Below the pieces are notes generated by a model. The model had not been told where the DNA came from, searched no databases, and was given only the letters and a program-made list of their open reading frames with translations. The position numbers were made by a program, and so were the translations under genes. Positions 22,076 through 33,804 of a stretch of DNA of 64,000 bases are shown here, piece after piece. Source of the DNA: Erigeron canadensis. Taxonomy: Eukaryota; Streptophyta; Magnoliopsida; Asterales; Asteraceae. Each line of letters starts with the position of its first letter. Position 1 is the first letter of the stretch. The stretch spans positions 15,936,501-16,000,500 of the forward strand of contig NC_057761.1 of assembly GCF_010389155.1 (NCBI RefSeq), given 5' to 3'.

Positions 22076-23620
22076 GTTTGTGTCTGTAAATATCTAGAGT
22101 CATAAAAATACAAAAAAAAAGGTTCTTAGTATCATATAAAAATCATAAAAATGTGAATTATCGGGAAATTAAAAGAAATATGACAGATATTTAAGTTGAT
22201 GCTTTAAGACGATTAGACGTAAGGATACATAGCTTTTAAGTCTGCTTAATCGTAATATAACTGCTTTGTCCAATGATTACAATTTGGGATATATTGGTAG
22301 ACACGAAGTAGCAAGGTTTCCTTAATCTGCACTTAATTTATACAATGTTCTTGTGAGAAACATATTCAGATATATGGCTAAGAATGCTTGCTTTTCAGTA
22401 ATGAATTGATCTAGTCCTTAAATTCTGTGAAAGATCTAGCATTATTAAAGGATTTATTCAATATGTAGGCAAAAATCTCTACAAATCATGAGCATGAAAG
22501 TTAAATGTGATATTGTTTATGCAAATATGCAAATGAAATGAATGTTAATTAAGGGGCTAATGTGGTCTTTGAGATTCGGACAAGTATGTCCTCGGGGTGT
22601 CTTTGTATACCTATCTTACCTAAAGCTTCCAACTTGGGATAGGTTGTCAGAAAGTTCGCTACATGGGTCTCATAGAAAATCACGGGTTCCATATAAATAA
22701 TGAAATGCAAAAGCAAATAATGTTGAATCACATGATATTAAATGTAGTAATCTAAAAAGTGTCTCATGGTTTGTTTAAGGATGTTTTTGAATATATATTG
22801 AATAATTGTTATCTTAGTGCTTGTATCGATTACGGAAGTATATCTGATTGTGGGTCACATAAGTTCGCAAACTATTCAATGGCATATTAGGCTACTCGGG
22901 TTACATGGTGACTGTCCTTGGCCAGTGTATGTTGAAAATGTCATAACTCAAACGAAACTGGAAGTACCGAGTGTTTAAGAGGACAAATATACCGGTAATC
23001 GTGGTTGGGTCACTGTTCATAACTAATAATAAGAGAATTATTTCTCACTTGCAGACTTATGTAAATGCTAATCTGATCTAATCTACAGAAACTTAAGATT
23101 TCTTGTAAATAAATAAAGTAGTTTAGTGATTTTTCTTTTGCTTTATTTGTTATGTTTTTATTTGTATTTTATCTTTGTCATAAGTGTCAGTTTGTGTATC
23201 AAACTAGTTCTTATTGCATGAGATTTTTAATAAGCATCTAATGATTCCATAGAAAATTATGATTCTTAGTGAATTATATGAGTCTTGTTGCTTATGGTAT
23301 GTGTTTAAAAGATGGTTTTTCTAATTTAGACGTAAGTTGTTTAAATTTAGAAAATGGTTTTTGTTTTGAAAATTGACAAGTCAAAATTTTTGTGAATGTG
23401 TCTCAAGTAAAATTTTGAAATTTAAATTGTTTTTTGGTTGATAAGTATGTTTGACAAAGATTAGACTGGCCTTAGATTTTTGATCGATAGGTTATGATTT
23501 TGATTGTTTTGCATATTTATTTTGTTGGTTTTGATGCATTGATGAAGTTTGTTAAGTGTGCGGGAAATAGCTATCAAATTTCATTTCCATTCTTGAAAGC
23601 GCAGTTGGATTGATCAAATT
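22076..23620 (+). other. DE spacer between pol and envelope-like ORF
   Basis: About 1.5 kb, AT-rich, no coding potential seen on either strand. Such a spacer is expected in SIRE-like Copia elements. I see no clear promoter; any splice acceptor for the next ORF would lie towards its right end. Confidence 0.5.
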
Positions 23621-26166
23621 ATGACCAATTCGACTATGAAAGTGTGGAATGTATCATGTATGGCAGGACAAGGTGCTCGCGTGTTCATCAAAGAACATAA
23701 TGTTGCAGTTGATATCAACATTACTCAGTCAGGATGCGCACCAGAGTTTCACAGTGTCCTTCAGTATCTCGCACGCTCTCGTGTTCGCTTTGCATTGACC
23801 GAGAATCCTCCGTTGGTCATAAGTCTCATTACTGAGTTCTGGAACTTAGCCAGACTGGTGCAAGTTGGTGATCATACTATGATTCGCACTACTGTTACTG
23901 GACGTAACATTCAGTTTACTGCTGGAGACTTAAGGACTATTTTAGACTAAGTGCTGATGATATGGAACAAGGTCCTGTTGAGTTTGAAGAAAGCTTTTGT
24001 GACGGTGCTCTCAGGCGTGTGGGATATGTTAGTGATATTACTCATCCTTATCGCAAGAATCATCTTCTAGGCAAATGGAGATTGCTTGCCTACTACTTGT
24101 TGAGGTCCATTAGTCATCGGAGTGCAGGTCATGATCAGCTGAACATTTTTAGTGCTTCTCAGATGGTTGCTCTAGTACTGAACAAGCCTTACAGCTTTTC
24201 TCAGTACATATATGATAATTTTGTTAAGTAGTTGAGAGCATTTGGAAGCAATAAGAAGTTCTTTTTGTTTCCAAGATTTGTGATGATAATCATTCGGCAT
24301 AGAATAGCAGATGTATCTTTTGATTGTCCTACTTTCAATTTGGGTCGTCTAACTCATAAAGTGTTTGTTGAGAATATGAAACGCTTTGCATATCATGGTG
24401 TTCCTGATAATGTTGCCAATCCACCATTGTTCGGACATCTTATCAATCCTAACTATGTTGCTCCTAGACAAGGTTGGGAAGATGATGAACTTGCTGCTGT
24501 TGCTGATGATCAGGCTCAAGATAATCCTCAAGAAGAGCGAGCTGATCAGTTTGAGGGACTCAATGATGTTCCTTTGTATGCTGAAGATCTGGAGAATGAT
24601 CCAGATATGGATGCTCTTATGCAGGATGTCAATGATCTAGCAAATCTTTTTCCACCAATTACTAGATTTTCTACTTCTACTTCTGCTCCAGTTGCTGATG
24701 TTGCTGGTACTTCTGAAGTGCCAGTTACTGTTAATGCTGGTGATGATTCAGAGATGATGTATAAGAAGAAGAAAGATTGCCAGAAAGAAGAAGAAGACAA
24801 GGGAAAGGGATTGACGCTGTTGAACGATTACAATGATCTCAATCTGAAGTTGATAGAGACTATGCTACTTATCAAGCTGCTATGGAGAGGTCTCATGCAC
24901 CTAATGTTGGTGATACTCTATCAGTTGTTGCTCTACGAGCTTCTGTTACTGATATTCCTGTTTCGGTGTCTACTACTTCTGTTGGTATTTCTGTTGGAGA
25001 AAAGAGGTCGAGACCCAAGTTTATCATAAGAGGAAGTGGTTCTCGAGCACAAGTTTTCACTGAAGCTACAACTGTTACGATTCCCACTGCTCCGGAGTCT
25101 GCAGTTCGTCAAGAGCCAGAGCCGACAGTTGCTGCTCTTAGGTCTTCTTCTACTCATATTGAAGTGACAGTTCCTATTTCTACTATCATGGGTCGTCTGT
25201 TGGCTCCTCTGCAAAGGCCTCAGATGCCTCAATCAGGAACTTTCAGTGCTCGGATGCCTTCGCTTGAAGCTATGTTGCCACAGCTTGCCTCTACATCTGA
25301 TGTTGCTTCTACTTCACAACCAGTTTTGACTTTTCAAGTGCAACTGAGTCGTATTGTTTCTGAGAAGAAGATGTTAGAGATGAGGGTTACAGCTTTGGAG
25401 AATCAACTTAAGCTCCAAGCTGCTAAGCATCAAGAAGAGATGGACTTAATAACTACACTTGTTCATTCTCTTAGTTCTAGACTTGACCAACTCTTGGCTC
25501 AAGGGGGAGATAAGGATGGTTGTAAGGATGATGAGCTTGCTAAGAAGACTAGAGATGATGATCATGAAGATCAAGATCCTGCTCAAGATCCAAACCAAGG
25601 ACAACCAAATATTGGTGAGCCAGAGAATCAGGGTCAAGGTCAAGATGCTGATGATGCTGTTGTGATTAGTTCAGAGACTGCAAACATTCAGGGGGAGTCG
25701 CCAAGACAGACGGAATCAGAGATTGCTGGTACAGCTGGTGCTAGTACATCTGGGACTCAAGATAAAGGAAAAGCTGTGGTGGTTGCTCCAGATGCAGATC
25801 CTGATGATGGTCCAAAATCAACAGAAGATGAGGAAGATTCCAATTCAGGTAAATCCAATTCTGATTCTAAGAGTCCTGATTATCACAATCCACAGAGAGT
25901 GAACTCAGAACAAAATAGAATAAAAAAGGAGATTCAAGAAAAGTTCGCGAATGATCCTCATAATCTTGTTGAAGCTGAATCTAAAGTATGGGAGAATCTT
26001 AGCATAAAGGTTAATCAAGCTGATATAGACCTTGATAGTGATCAATGGTCAGATTCAGATCGTCATTGGAGAGAGAGAGAAGACGACTAAGGATTTTAAA
26101 TCGCATGTCGTCTGGCTCTGAAAAAGATGATTCTGATGATCCTGAAGATTCAGATTATTTACCTTA
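23621..26166 (+). pseudogene. Envelope-like ORF of DE (broken)
   Basis: Long extra ORF downstream of pol, starting MTNSTMKVWNVSCMAGQG. Segments: a globular N-terminal half (23621-24231, 24232-24470, with KNHLLGKWRLLAYYLLRSIS and NPPLFGHLINPNYVAPRQGW), an acidic part (24475-24800), then a frame change near 24845 into 24882-26090. That last frame has a predicted coiled coil (SEKKMLEMRVTALENQLKLQ, 25360-25420) and a very acidic, Gln/Asp-rich tail. Breaks: a one-base shift near 23945, TAG at 24229-24231 and the shift near 24845. I see no signal peptide or strong membrane helix, so a true envelope role is doubtful. SIRE-like elements are known to carry such ORFs; function unproven. Confidence 0.65.
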
Positions 26167-26639
26167 ATGTTAATGATTTCTGTACTTAGATAATGTTTAT
26201 AAGATAAATATTAATGTTTTAAGTAATGACATTATATTTATGATATAACATTTATATAAGTTAAAAGAAATAAAGATTATAAGATAAATATTGATGTATG
26301 ATTACATTAAGGAAGGATTGACCGGTTAGTTGACTTCTCAATTGAGAAAAAATTGGAATGCAACTGGCAATTAGAAGACCTCTGTCCTATCCATTAGACA
26401 ATGGACGCTTGGCTAATTAATCGCTGGTGGTGGAGGAAAGGCTTTTAGTGGTCCAATGAAGGTTGAATCTTAGGAGATTGAAGATTGATTCTCCAAGAAC
26501 AGCCCCTTGGGGAAGAAAGACTTTCTATATTTATGGTATAATATTATTTATTTTAATTTCTTTTATGTATTTATACTAATTATTATGTCTTGACTTATAT
26601 GTTTTATGTTTTTTGTCTTTGTATATTTGAACTATTAAA
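26167..26639 (+). other. Non-coding spacer, DE
   Basis: About 470 bp, AT-rich, with a direct repeat of TATAAGATAAATATT (near 26198 and 26279). No ORF recognised. Confidence 0.5.
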
Positions 26640-27625
26640 TTGCTGGATAAGATCCAAATAGGCGCATTGGATGGTATTGATGTTGTTGATGATGATTTAG
26701 ATAGTATCAATGATGAAGATCTGGAAGTAGGAGAACTTATTTCTTCAGAAGCCAATAGGAAAAGGTTGCTTGACATACCTTATGATTTCGATCGAGTCTT
26801 TAATGAAGAATTTCAAGTTGAACCTATAGCTGAAGATTTAATATACCTCCGGTGCAGCAAGACCTTGAGTTTATTATTGATCGAAGGGTTCCAGTAGTTT
26901 TAACTCGTGCTGGTTTTCATATAGGTGGAAATTTGAAACCATCGATATTTTTGGGAGTTTATCTCAGACAATGATGCACCCAAGTATTTTTCAGTGATAC
27001 AAAGTTGGTTCTACGATCATAGAATCGAATTATTTGTTATCAAGAGAAAAGAAGGATGCCAGTACATGTCAATGAGTCAAAGACATTTCCACTCTCTCAG
27101 TGATTCTAATTTGTTAGACTTGGGAAGAAGATGGTTCAATCTTCAACAAAATGGACTTGCAAATTTCTATTGGAATAGATTCCGAAGTGAACATATTTGG
27201 AATTTCAGCGATAGAGGTTTGAAGCCTGAAGATAGGTTGATTAAACCTACACCGAAGAAGAAGGTTAAGAATCCAGATGGCACATTTCGTTTTGTCCAGA
27301 GAAGGATTAAATGTGTTAAGAAGGTTCCGCTATCAAATGGGATCAAGATGTGTTTACAACAATGACATATTGGCTATCTAGATATCAAGTCAGGCGAAGC
27401 ACAAACGTTTGTTGATAACTCAAAGGAACAGATGTTGCTACGCATGTATGATCCAATGCAAGTGGTCAATTTGTCAAGAGGTGATCAGAGAAGGCTCTTG
27501 GATACACCTTGCTCACCAGTGGAATTTTGGAGAGATGAAGAAAGACGCTATCTCAATCTTCTTGCTTTTTGTTTAGCAGAGATAGTTCATGTGAATAGCA
27601 CAAAACTTTTGTTTAATGGATAGCT
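26640..27625 (+). pseudogene. Second downstream ORF of DE, unrecognised protein
   Basis: Pieces of one protein in two frames: an acidic start (DDDLDSINDEDLEVGEL, 26690-26745), then LLDIPYDFDRVFNEEFQVE, a shift near 26850, LEFIIDRRVPVVLTRAGFHI (about 26862-26925), a shift to FYDHRIELFVIKRKEGCQY (27009-27065), and a stop (TGA) at 27363-27365. The last open part, 27432-27623, ends KLLFNG. The position between pol and the 3' LTR says it belongs to DE. I do not recognise a domain. Whether it is separate from, or was once spliced to, the preceding ORF cannot be told from sequence alone. Confidence 0.5.
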
Positions 27626-27673
27626 TTGAAGTTCAATTTAGAAGACTTTAAAGAAATCTAGTTACAACTGTTC

Positions 27674-27683
27674 AGGGGGAGTC
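27674..27683 (+). other. Polypurine tract of DE
   Basis: AGGGGGAGTC directly before the 3' LTR start TGTAGATGCAG: the expected plus-strand primer. It is repeated as AAGGGGGAGTC at 29163-29173 in the tandem duplicate. Confidence 0.75.
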
Positions 27684-28337
27684 TGTAGATGCAGATTAGT
27701 GTGACAATAGCAACATAGATTTGATTATCGTTTGTGTTTTAGGAACTATGTTTGTAATCATATAAATAAGAACTCTTGTTCGTCTTTAATGATTACGTTT
27801 GAACTTCAATATTATATTTGTTTATGTTTTGTACTGTGTTTGTGTGTTATATATTGTTTTGCAGGTACAAGGACGTAGAACCAAGGTTATAAGTGTCTTA
27901 GAATACTTAAACGATGGTTAGACGTTATGTACAAGCGAAATAAGCAATCCAAGATACGCTCCTCGTGCTGACGTCATCAGTACGTTGAGTGATCCTCGTG
28001 CTGATGTCAGCATGACCACACGAGGGTTTTGATGGATCGGGCTTGATTCACTTCGTGTGAAGCCCAAGAACACACGAACCTAAACCCTACTAGTATAAAT
28101 ACAAGACTAATTCACGAAAATTAGTAATGAATGAACGTTTTTCAATTTACGAAATAGTATGAATTGCCGTTCGTGTGATATCCTACACGAATCATTAGTT
28201 CGTGCACCACCTTAGGTTGATTAACTACTTGTTAATTGACAAAAAGCAATAGCAATCTAGTTATCTCTAGAGGATTCCGCACTCTCGATATAACGAATCA
28301 CGTCTTCTTACGATCCACGCAACCATAGGAACCTACA
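27684..28337 (+). repeat. 3' LTR of DE, copy 1
   Basis: 654 bp from TGTAGATGCAG to CCTACA. It has two TGACGTCA-like palindromes (near 27968 and 28000) and a TATA box AGTATAAATAC (near 28092). It matches the inverted 5' LTR at 12342-12998. The following bases AGAGAAGGCTTCATC are the interior of a C-type LTR, which suggests DE had inserted into the 5' LTR of C'. Confidence 0.85.
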
Positions 28338-28769
28338 AGAGAAGGCTTCATCAAGGTCGTGATGACGTCATCATCACTTCATAATGACGTCAGCACGAGG
28401 CAACTAGCTCGTGTAAGGGAGTTCAAGGCCTACGAACGAGATAGAAGCCCAACCCATGAAGCAGCCTAAATATACTAGAATTAGGCTACAATTTACGTTT
28501 TGAGGGTTTTAGTCTAGATAGAAATTGTCCAACGTGCACAGGGTAGAGATCTATACCCCGTTCCAGTCAGATGTATACTCAATTTGGTGTAATGTTCATA
28601 TGATTAATTATATATTACGAGTCTTACATATGTTCTTATCTCTTATTCTTTATGTAATTCGTGCATATATGTCTTGATTTAATCAGAAACCTCAAAGACG
28701 AATCTAAGTGGATTCCGCACACTTAAATGTTGTTAGATCGTGATTTAATCGATCCAAACCGCACTTTCA
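28338..28769 (+). repeat. C' left LTR, 5'-truncated, copy 1
   Basis: Starts inside the C-type LTR at AGAGAAGGCTTCATC and ends CCGCACTTTCA. It contains GATGACGTCATCATCACTTC and AATGACGTCAGCACGAGG (28360-28400). Its middle part differs strongly from element C's LTR, so C and C' are subfamilies. Confidence 0.8.
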
Positions 28770-29173
28770 ATTGGTATCAGAGCGGGGGGACAATTTCGTT
28801 CTCAATCACGATCTGTATTGAGGATTTTCTGTTGAATTCATGTGCAAATTCGTGAAGATGATGAAATTCGCGCATCCTCGTGCTTACGTCGGCACTAAGA
28901 GGGTTCTACCTTGTGCTTACGTCAGCACGAAATGTGTTCTTCGCGTGTAATTCACGACTTCGTTCTTACGTTAGCACGAAGTGGATCAAGTTCACGATGA
29001 TGTCACCACGAAGATGTTGGAGAGATGAAGTAAGACGCTATCTCAATCTTCTTGCTTTTTGTTTAGCAGAGAGAGTTCATGTGAATAGCACAAAACTTTT
29101 GTTTAATGGATAGCTTTGAAGTTCAATTTAGAAGACCTTAAAGAAATCTAGTTGCAACTATTAAGGGGGAGTC

Positions 29174-29827
29174 TGTAGATGCAGATTTGTGTGACAATAA
29201 AAACATAGCTTTGATTATCGTTTGTGTTTTAGGAACTATGTTTGTAATCATATAAATAAGAACTCTTTGTTGGTATTTAATGATTACGTTTGAACTTCAA
29301 TATTATATCTGTTTATGTTTTCTACTGTGTTTGTGTGTTATATATTGTTTTGCAGGTACAAGGACGTAGAAACAAGGTTATAAGTGTCTTAGAATACTAA
29401 ACGATGGTTAGACGTTATGTACAAGCGAAATAAGCAATCCAAGATACGCTCCTCGTGCTGACGTTATCAGTACGTTGAGTGATCCTCGTGCTGATGTCAG
29501 CACGACCACACGAGGGTTTTGATGGATCGGGCTTGATTCACTTCATGTGAAGCCCAAGAACACACGAACCTAAACCCTACTAGTATAAATACAAGACTAA
29601 TTCACGAAAATTAGTAATGAATCAACGTTTTTCAATTTACGAAATAGATTGAATTGCCGTTCGTGTGATATCCTACACGAATCATTAGTTCGTGCACCAC
29701 CTTAGGTTGATTAACTACTTGTTAATTGACAAAAGGCAATAGCAATCTAGTTATCTGTAGAGGATTCCGCACTCTCGATATAACGAATCACGTCTTATTA
29801 CGATCCACGCAACCATAGGAACCTACA
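29174..29827 (+). repeat. 3' LTR of DE, copy 2 (tandem duplicate)
   Basis: Same 654-bp LTR at an offset of 1490, with scattered single-base differences only (for example GTTATCAG for GTCATCAG near 29462). It arose with the duplication, not as an independent insertion. Confidence 0.85.
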
Positions 29828-30257
29828 AGAGAAAGCTTCATCAAAGTCGTGATGACGTCATCATCACTTCATAATGACGTCAGCACGAGGCAACTAGCTC
29901 GTGTAAGGGAGTTCAAGGCCTACGAACGAGATAGAAGCCCAACCCATGAAGCAGCCTAAATATACTAGAATTAGGCTACAATTTACGTTTTGAGGGTTTT
30001 AGTCTAGATAGAAATTGTCCAACGTGCACAGGGTAGAGATCTATACCCCGTTCCAGTCAGATGTATACTCAATTTGGTGTAATGTTCATATGATTAATGA
30101 TATATTACGAGTCTTACATATGTTCTTATCTCTTATTCTTTATGTAATTCGTGCATATGTCTTGATTTAATCAGAAACCTCAAAGATGAATCTAAGTGGA
30201 TTCCGCACACTTAAATGTTGTTAGATCGTGATTTAATCGATCCAAACCGCACTTTCA
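29828..30257 (+). repeat. C' left LTR, copy 2 (tandem duplicate)
   Basis: Duplicate of 28338-28769, ending CCGCACTTTCA, followed by the primer site at 30260-30271. Confidence 0.8.
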
Positions 30258-32035
30258 ATTGGTATCAGAGCGGGGGGACAATTTCGTTCTCAATCACGAT
30301 ATGTATTGAGGATTTTCTGTTGAATTCATGTGCAAATTCGTGAAGATGATGAAATTCGCGCATCCTCGTGCTTACGTCAGCACTAAGAGGGTTCTGCCTT
30401 GTGCTTACGTCAGCACAAAATGTGTTCTTCGCATGTAATTCATGACTTTGTGCTTACGTCAACACGAAGTGGATCAAGTTCACGATGATGTTACCACGAA
30501 GATGTTTAATTCGTGCTTATGTCACCACGGGTTCATGGACAAGTTGTCACGAATTGTTGGTTAAGTTCATGCGTACAACACGAATCATTATGTCGGGCTT
30601 CTGACATTCACCACGAAGGTAACCACGACTTTTATATCAAGTTCGTTCTTACGTCATGCCTTAGTATCTACTACTTTGCGCTTACGTCATGCTGAAGATG
30701 ATATATCGATCTGAAACAAGTTCGTGCTTGCATTAACACGAAGATGTCTAGTTCCTTGTTTGAATCTTATAACAAGAAGCAGATCGAGTAAAGAGGTTCC
30801 AAGTTGTGTGCATACATATACATTGAAGCACACAAGACAGGGTAGTAGAAAAGCCAACAAAACTAAAAAATAAAAAATTTATGGAGATTTGAAGTTTGGT
30901 AGCGTTTGAAAAAATTTCGGTCCGTTTTTGTGCGTTTTTGGCACATTTTGGATGAAAACTTTCGGCAATTATCAAAATTTTCCCACAGCCTTATTAATAA
31001 AAATTTACGTGAATACCAATGTTTCCCGTAAATGAGTTTTCCCTAAAAATTTGGAGGGAAAACGGGTATACGCTGTTTGGCGAAGAGCTTTAAACGTCGT
31101 GAGCTCTAAGCATTTTGAAGAACCTCAAGAATGAGAGATACCGTAACCTATTATATGCTGATTTTGAGAGTATTTGCCTAGAAAAAGGGGGTATAAAAAT
31201 TTCAAGAATGTTCTTCGGTTTTCTCCGCAAAATTCTGATATACTTGAGACAAAGTGGTGATCAAAGTGTTATTCTGTTAGAATTAACAATTGACGGTGTT
31301 TACACTTTCAAAACTCTCGACATAGTGTTTTCAGTTTTGGTTAACACTATTCAATAAATGATCTTCTATATAGCAACTGTTGTCAAAGTATTAGAACAAT
31401 GAAGATACGAGACATAGTTAAAACTTTGTTGAAGTATTGAAATGATGAAGCTGGTTATTTGTTGTTTGAGTATTTGAAGATTGAACCTATCTATATTCCA
31501 TGATGTAAGGATGATAATCAGGCATTACAAGTCACATTGCGAGATTAAGATCTTTATGTGATTGGCGGTTTATATAACAGAAGGGAAGATCCGATAAGAA
31601 AGACTTCTGGTGATTAGTAGAGTTGTGGAGATACAAGATGGAGTTAGAGCTGCTATTTGAGACAGGGTCTATGGTATTAAATTTTGTGATCCAGGTTGTA
31701 GAGTTTCTTATCTTTATGAAAGCTGGTTGATTTGATGCTGATTGTTGGAAATTCAACTTCTCTATTATATGTCGATTAGGCAAAGAGAGATTAACTTCTC
31801 GAGTGACAATCCTAAGTGGAAGGTTACGATGCTTAATCCAGAAGTGGTTAATTGTTGAGGGGGAGAACTACAATGAGATGTATTGGGTTAGTTGGTTGTC
31901 ATAGAGGAACAACGACTTTGTAGTTTGAAGATCAGGATGTGATGTCAGAAGATCGAGTTTCAACAAAAAGACTTGATATCACTAGTTAAGGGAGAGCCAG
32001 TGGATTCAGGTTTTTCGGTAGCTATTGATTATCGG

Positions 32036-32299
32036 AGGGTAGTCTAGATAGAAATCGTCCAACGTGCACGGGGTAGAGATCTATACCCCGTGCCAGTTAG
32101 ATGTATACTCAATTTGGTGTAATGTTCATATGATTAATGATATATTACGAGTCTTACATCTGTTCTTATCTCTTATTCTTTATGTAGTTCGTGCATATAT
32201 GTCTTGATTTAATCAAAAACCTCAAAGACGAATCTAAGTGGATTCCGCACACTTAGATGTTGTTAGATCGTGATTTAATCGATCCAAACCGCACTTTCA
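32036..32299 (+). repeat. C' right LTR, lacking its 5' half
   Basis: Matches about 28510-28769 (AGTCTAGATAGAAATxGTCCAACGTGCAC to the terminal CACTTTCA). It includes the GGGGTAGAGATCTATACCCC inverted repeat. The missing 5' half was removed by a deletion at GAGGG/GAGGGT, where both sides share a few bases. Confidence 0.8.
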
Positions 32300-32730
32300 C
32301 TAAGGGTGTCTAGGGAAACTAAAGAAATGATCCATGTTGCCAGAACTAAAGCAAAGTATGATGAACTGAGGAAGTTTAGGGCAAATGTTGGAAGGATCAT
32401 TGGTGCTGAGATCAAACTTGCAGATAATCATGAAAACATACCAAGTTTGCAGTGAAGCTGACTAGGGAAGGTGGTTTTGTTGATGAAAGGAAAAGTACTT
32501 CAGTTCAGGCCTTTGGGTTATCTGATCTAAAGGAAATAGGATTGACATTCAAGAGGAGAACAGATGTAAATCCAGATGTGAAAGCCTTCCCGAAGAATTT
32601 TCAGAAGGTATGGCAGAAAAAGTTTGATATGGAAGTTGCACTGGGTATTCGCTCTGCAAATACTTCACCTTCTCCGGAAAAAAAGGCCATTGAAGATGCA
32701 CCTGGGCATGCTAAAAAGAGAAGAGCCTGA
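32300..32730 (+). pseudogene. Envelope-like ORF, C-terminal part, element A
   Basis: Coding resumes exactly at the end of the C' LTR: VSRETKEMIHVARTKAKYDE (32310-32370) in one frame up to a TGA near 32453, then KLTREGGFVDERKSTSVQ in the next frame to a TGA at 32728-32730. The end is basic (EKKAIEDAPGHAKKRRA), a possible nuclear-localisation-like tail. It pairs with the N-terminal piece at 8136-8397; the middle of the protein seems missing, since both parts together are shorter than the homologous ORF in DE. Function unknown. Confidence 0.55.
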
Positions 32731-33017
32731 CTCTTTTATCATTTACTTGTACTAGTATTTATTTTCAATCAAAATTGTAACTTAATATCTGTTGATGTTT
32801 GTAAATAAAGTTGCAAGCTTTTGATTCACAAGTAAGTGGTCAGACTAGGTCTAACTTAGAATTAAAAGACAAAAACTGGAACACTGATGATCTATAAAGT
32901 GTTTTCCAGTAACTCAATTTTAGACTTAGCCAAAAACAAGTGTTTTTTAAGCATACAATTTGTATAGATAGAAGATAACCTTGCATTGTTTTTGAATAAA
33001 TAGGGGGAATTCATTAA
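32731..33017 (+). other. 3' untranslated part and polypurine tract of element A
   Basis: Non-coding, ending with TAGGGGGAAT (33001-33010), a plausible polypurine tract a few bases before the 3' LTR. An AATAAA-type signal lies at 32804 and 32994. Confidence 0.55.
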
Positions 33018-33612
33018 TTCCAGTTTCACTGGACTCACTCCGGACTTGAATACTGGAGCTGCACTGAAAATTTGTCCAAAAATAATAGAAGACCAGTGAG
33101 CCCTTACTTGTACAGGAAATCTGGAAGGCACCAGATTTCAGCTCACTGGACTTCACTTCAGTCCAGATCAATCCCACTAAAGATATTTTAACTAAAGTCT
33201 AAAGAAAGATGACTGACAAATGGTAGGGCCCACTGACAGTCTTGATTGATCGATGACTGAAGCTTTGTTAGTGTTCTAGACCTTACAAATCTGAACACTG
33301 ATTACGAGGAATTGACTTTTGCCTTTACATGCTTTTATCCGGACAATCTATTTGTATTTAAAAGGATGTAAAGGTGGTTGGTTAAAAGGATGACAAGTCA
33401 CATCAATATTACTTTATCCTTATACTTTAACCATTGTATTTAAAGAATTAAAGTTGTTTGCCTATAAATACCAAGTCATTTCCTTGTACAAATTACTTTT
33501 TGTAATTTGGTGAACATTGCTAAATACTCTTGATCGCAACAAAGAATATTTCACAACTTTAGGTACTTTGATCCAAGGAGAATATTTACCAATAGATCAT
33601 TTGTAATTCAAA
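33018..33612 (+). repeat. 3' LTR of element A, truncated
   Basis: Matches 2556-3180 of the 5' LTR and then stops at TTGTAATTCAAA, lacking about the last 240 bp. It keeps the TATA-like CCTATAAATACC near 33461 that the 5' LTR has lost, and has a 20-30-bp segment (near 33105-33135) absent from the 5' copy. The right flank is chromovirus-like LTR sequence, so a deletion joined the two. Confidence 0.82.
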
Positions 33613-33804
33613 TGCTTTAAGATGGGCAAAAAATGTTGATTTTCAATAGTAGTCGGATTTCGGGCAAGTTGTGCAGGACTGTTTTGAAAACGTCATAACT
33701 TGTTCATTAGGGTTCTTCAAGAGTCAAACCTTACATTTTTGAAAAGCTCTTTGAGTCCTATACATTTGTTAATAACTAAGTTTTCTCTCATTTGGTCGTC
33801 TTGT

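Larger units (their letters stand above)
13002..28337 (+). mobile_element. Copia element DE body, SIRE-like
   Basis: Runs on the plus strand from mid-gag through pol, a 1.5-kb spacer and a long envelope-like region to a purine tract and 3' LTR (27684-28337). A LINE is inserted in the integrase (about 16191-19690). Without the LINE the body is about 12 kb, large for Copia and typical of SIRE/Maximus-like elements with an extra ORF. Its 5' end is represented by the inverted 8736-12998 segment. No domain is free of disabling changes, so it is not autonomous now. Confidence 0.8.
27529..30506 (+). repeat. Tandem duplication, two units of about 1.49 kb
   Basis: 27529-29018 and 29019-30506 are near-identical, offset 1490 bp (1488 at the right end). 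Each unit holds the tail of the DE downstream ORF, the polypurine tract, the full DE 3' LTR, a 5'-truncated C' LTR, its primer site and about 240 bp of C' leader. The junction near 29018 joins ...GAAGATGTT to GGAGAGATGAAG, with a shared TTGG/TTT at the breakpoint. The duplication is not a transposition product. Confidence 0.88.
28338..32299 (+). mobile_element. Element C': second coding-less LTR element
   Basis: A relative of element C. Its left LTR lacks about the first 70 bp (28338-28769) and exists twice because of the tandem duplication (second copy 29828-30257). Primer sites TGGTATCAGAGCGG follow (28772 and 30260). The internal part 30506-32035 is collinear with 9690-11215 of C, including the AAAACGGGTATACxCTGTTTGGC segment. 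The right LTR (32036-32299) has lost its first half: the internal sequence TATCGGAG is joined straight to AGTCTAGATAGAAATCG. No gag or pol. The LTR's right end CACTTTCA joins element A's ORF at 32300. Confidence 0.8.
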
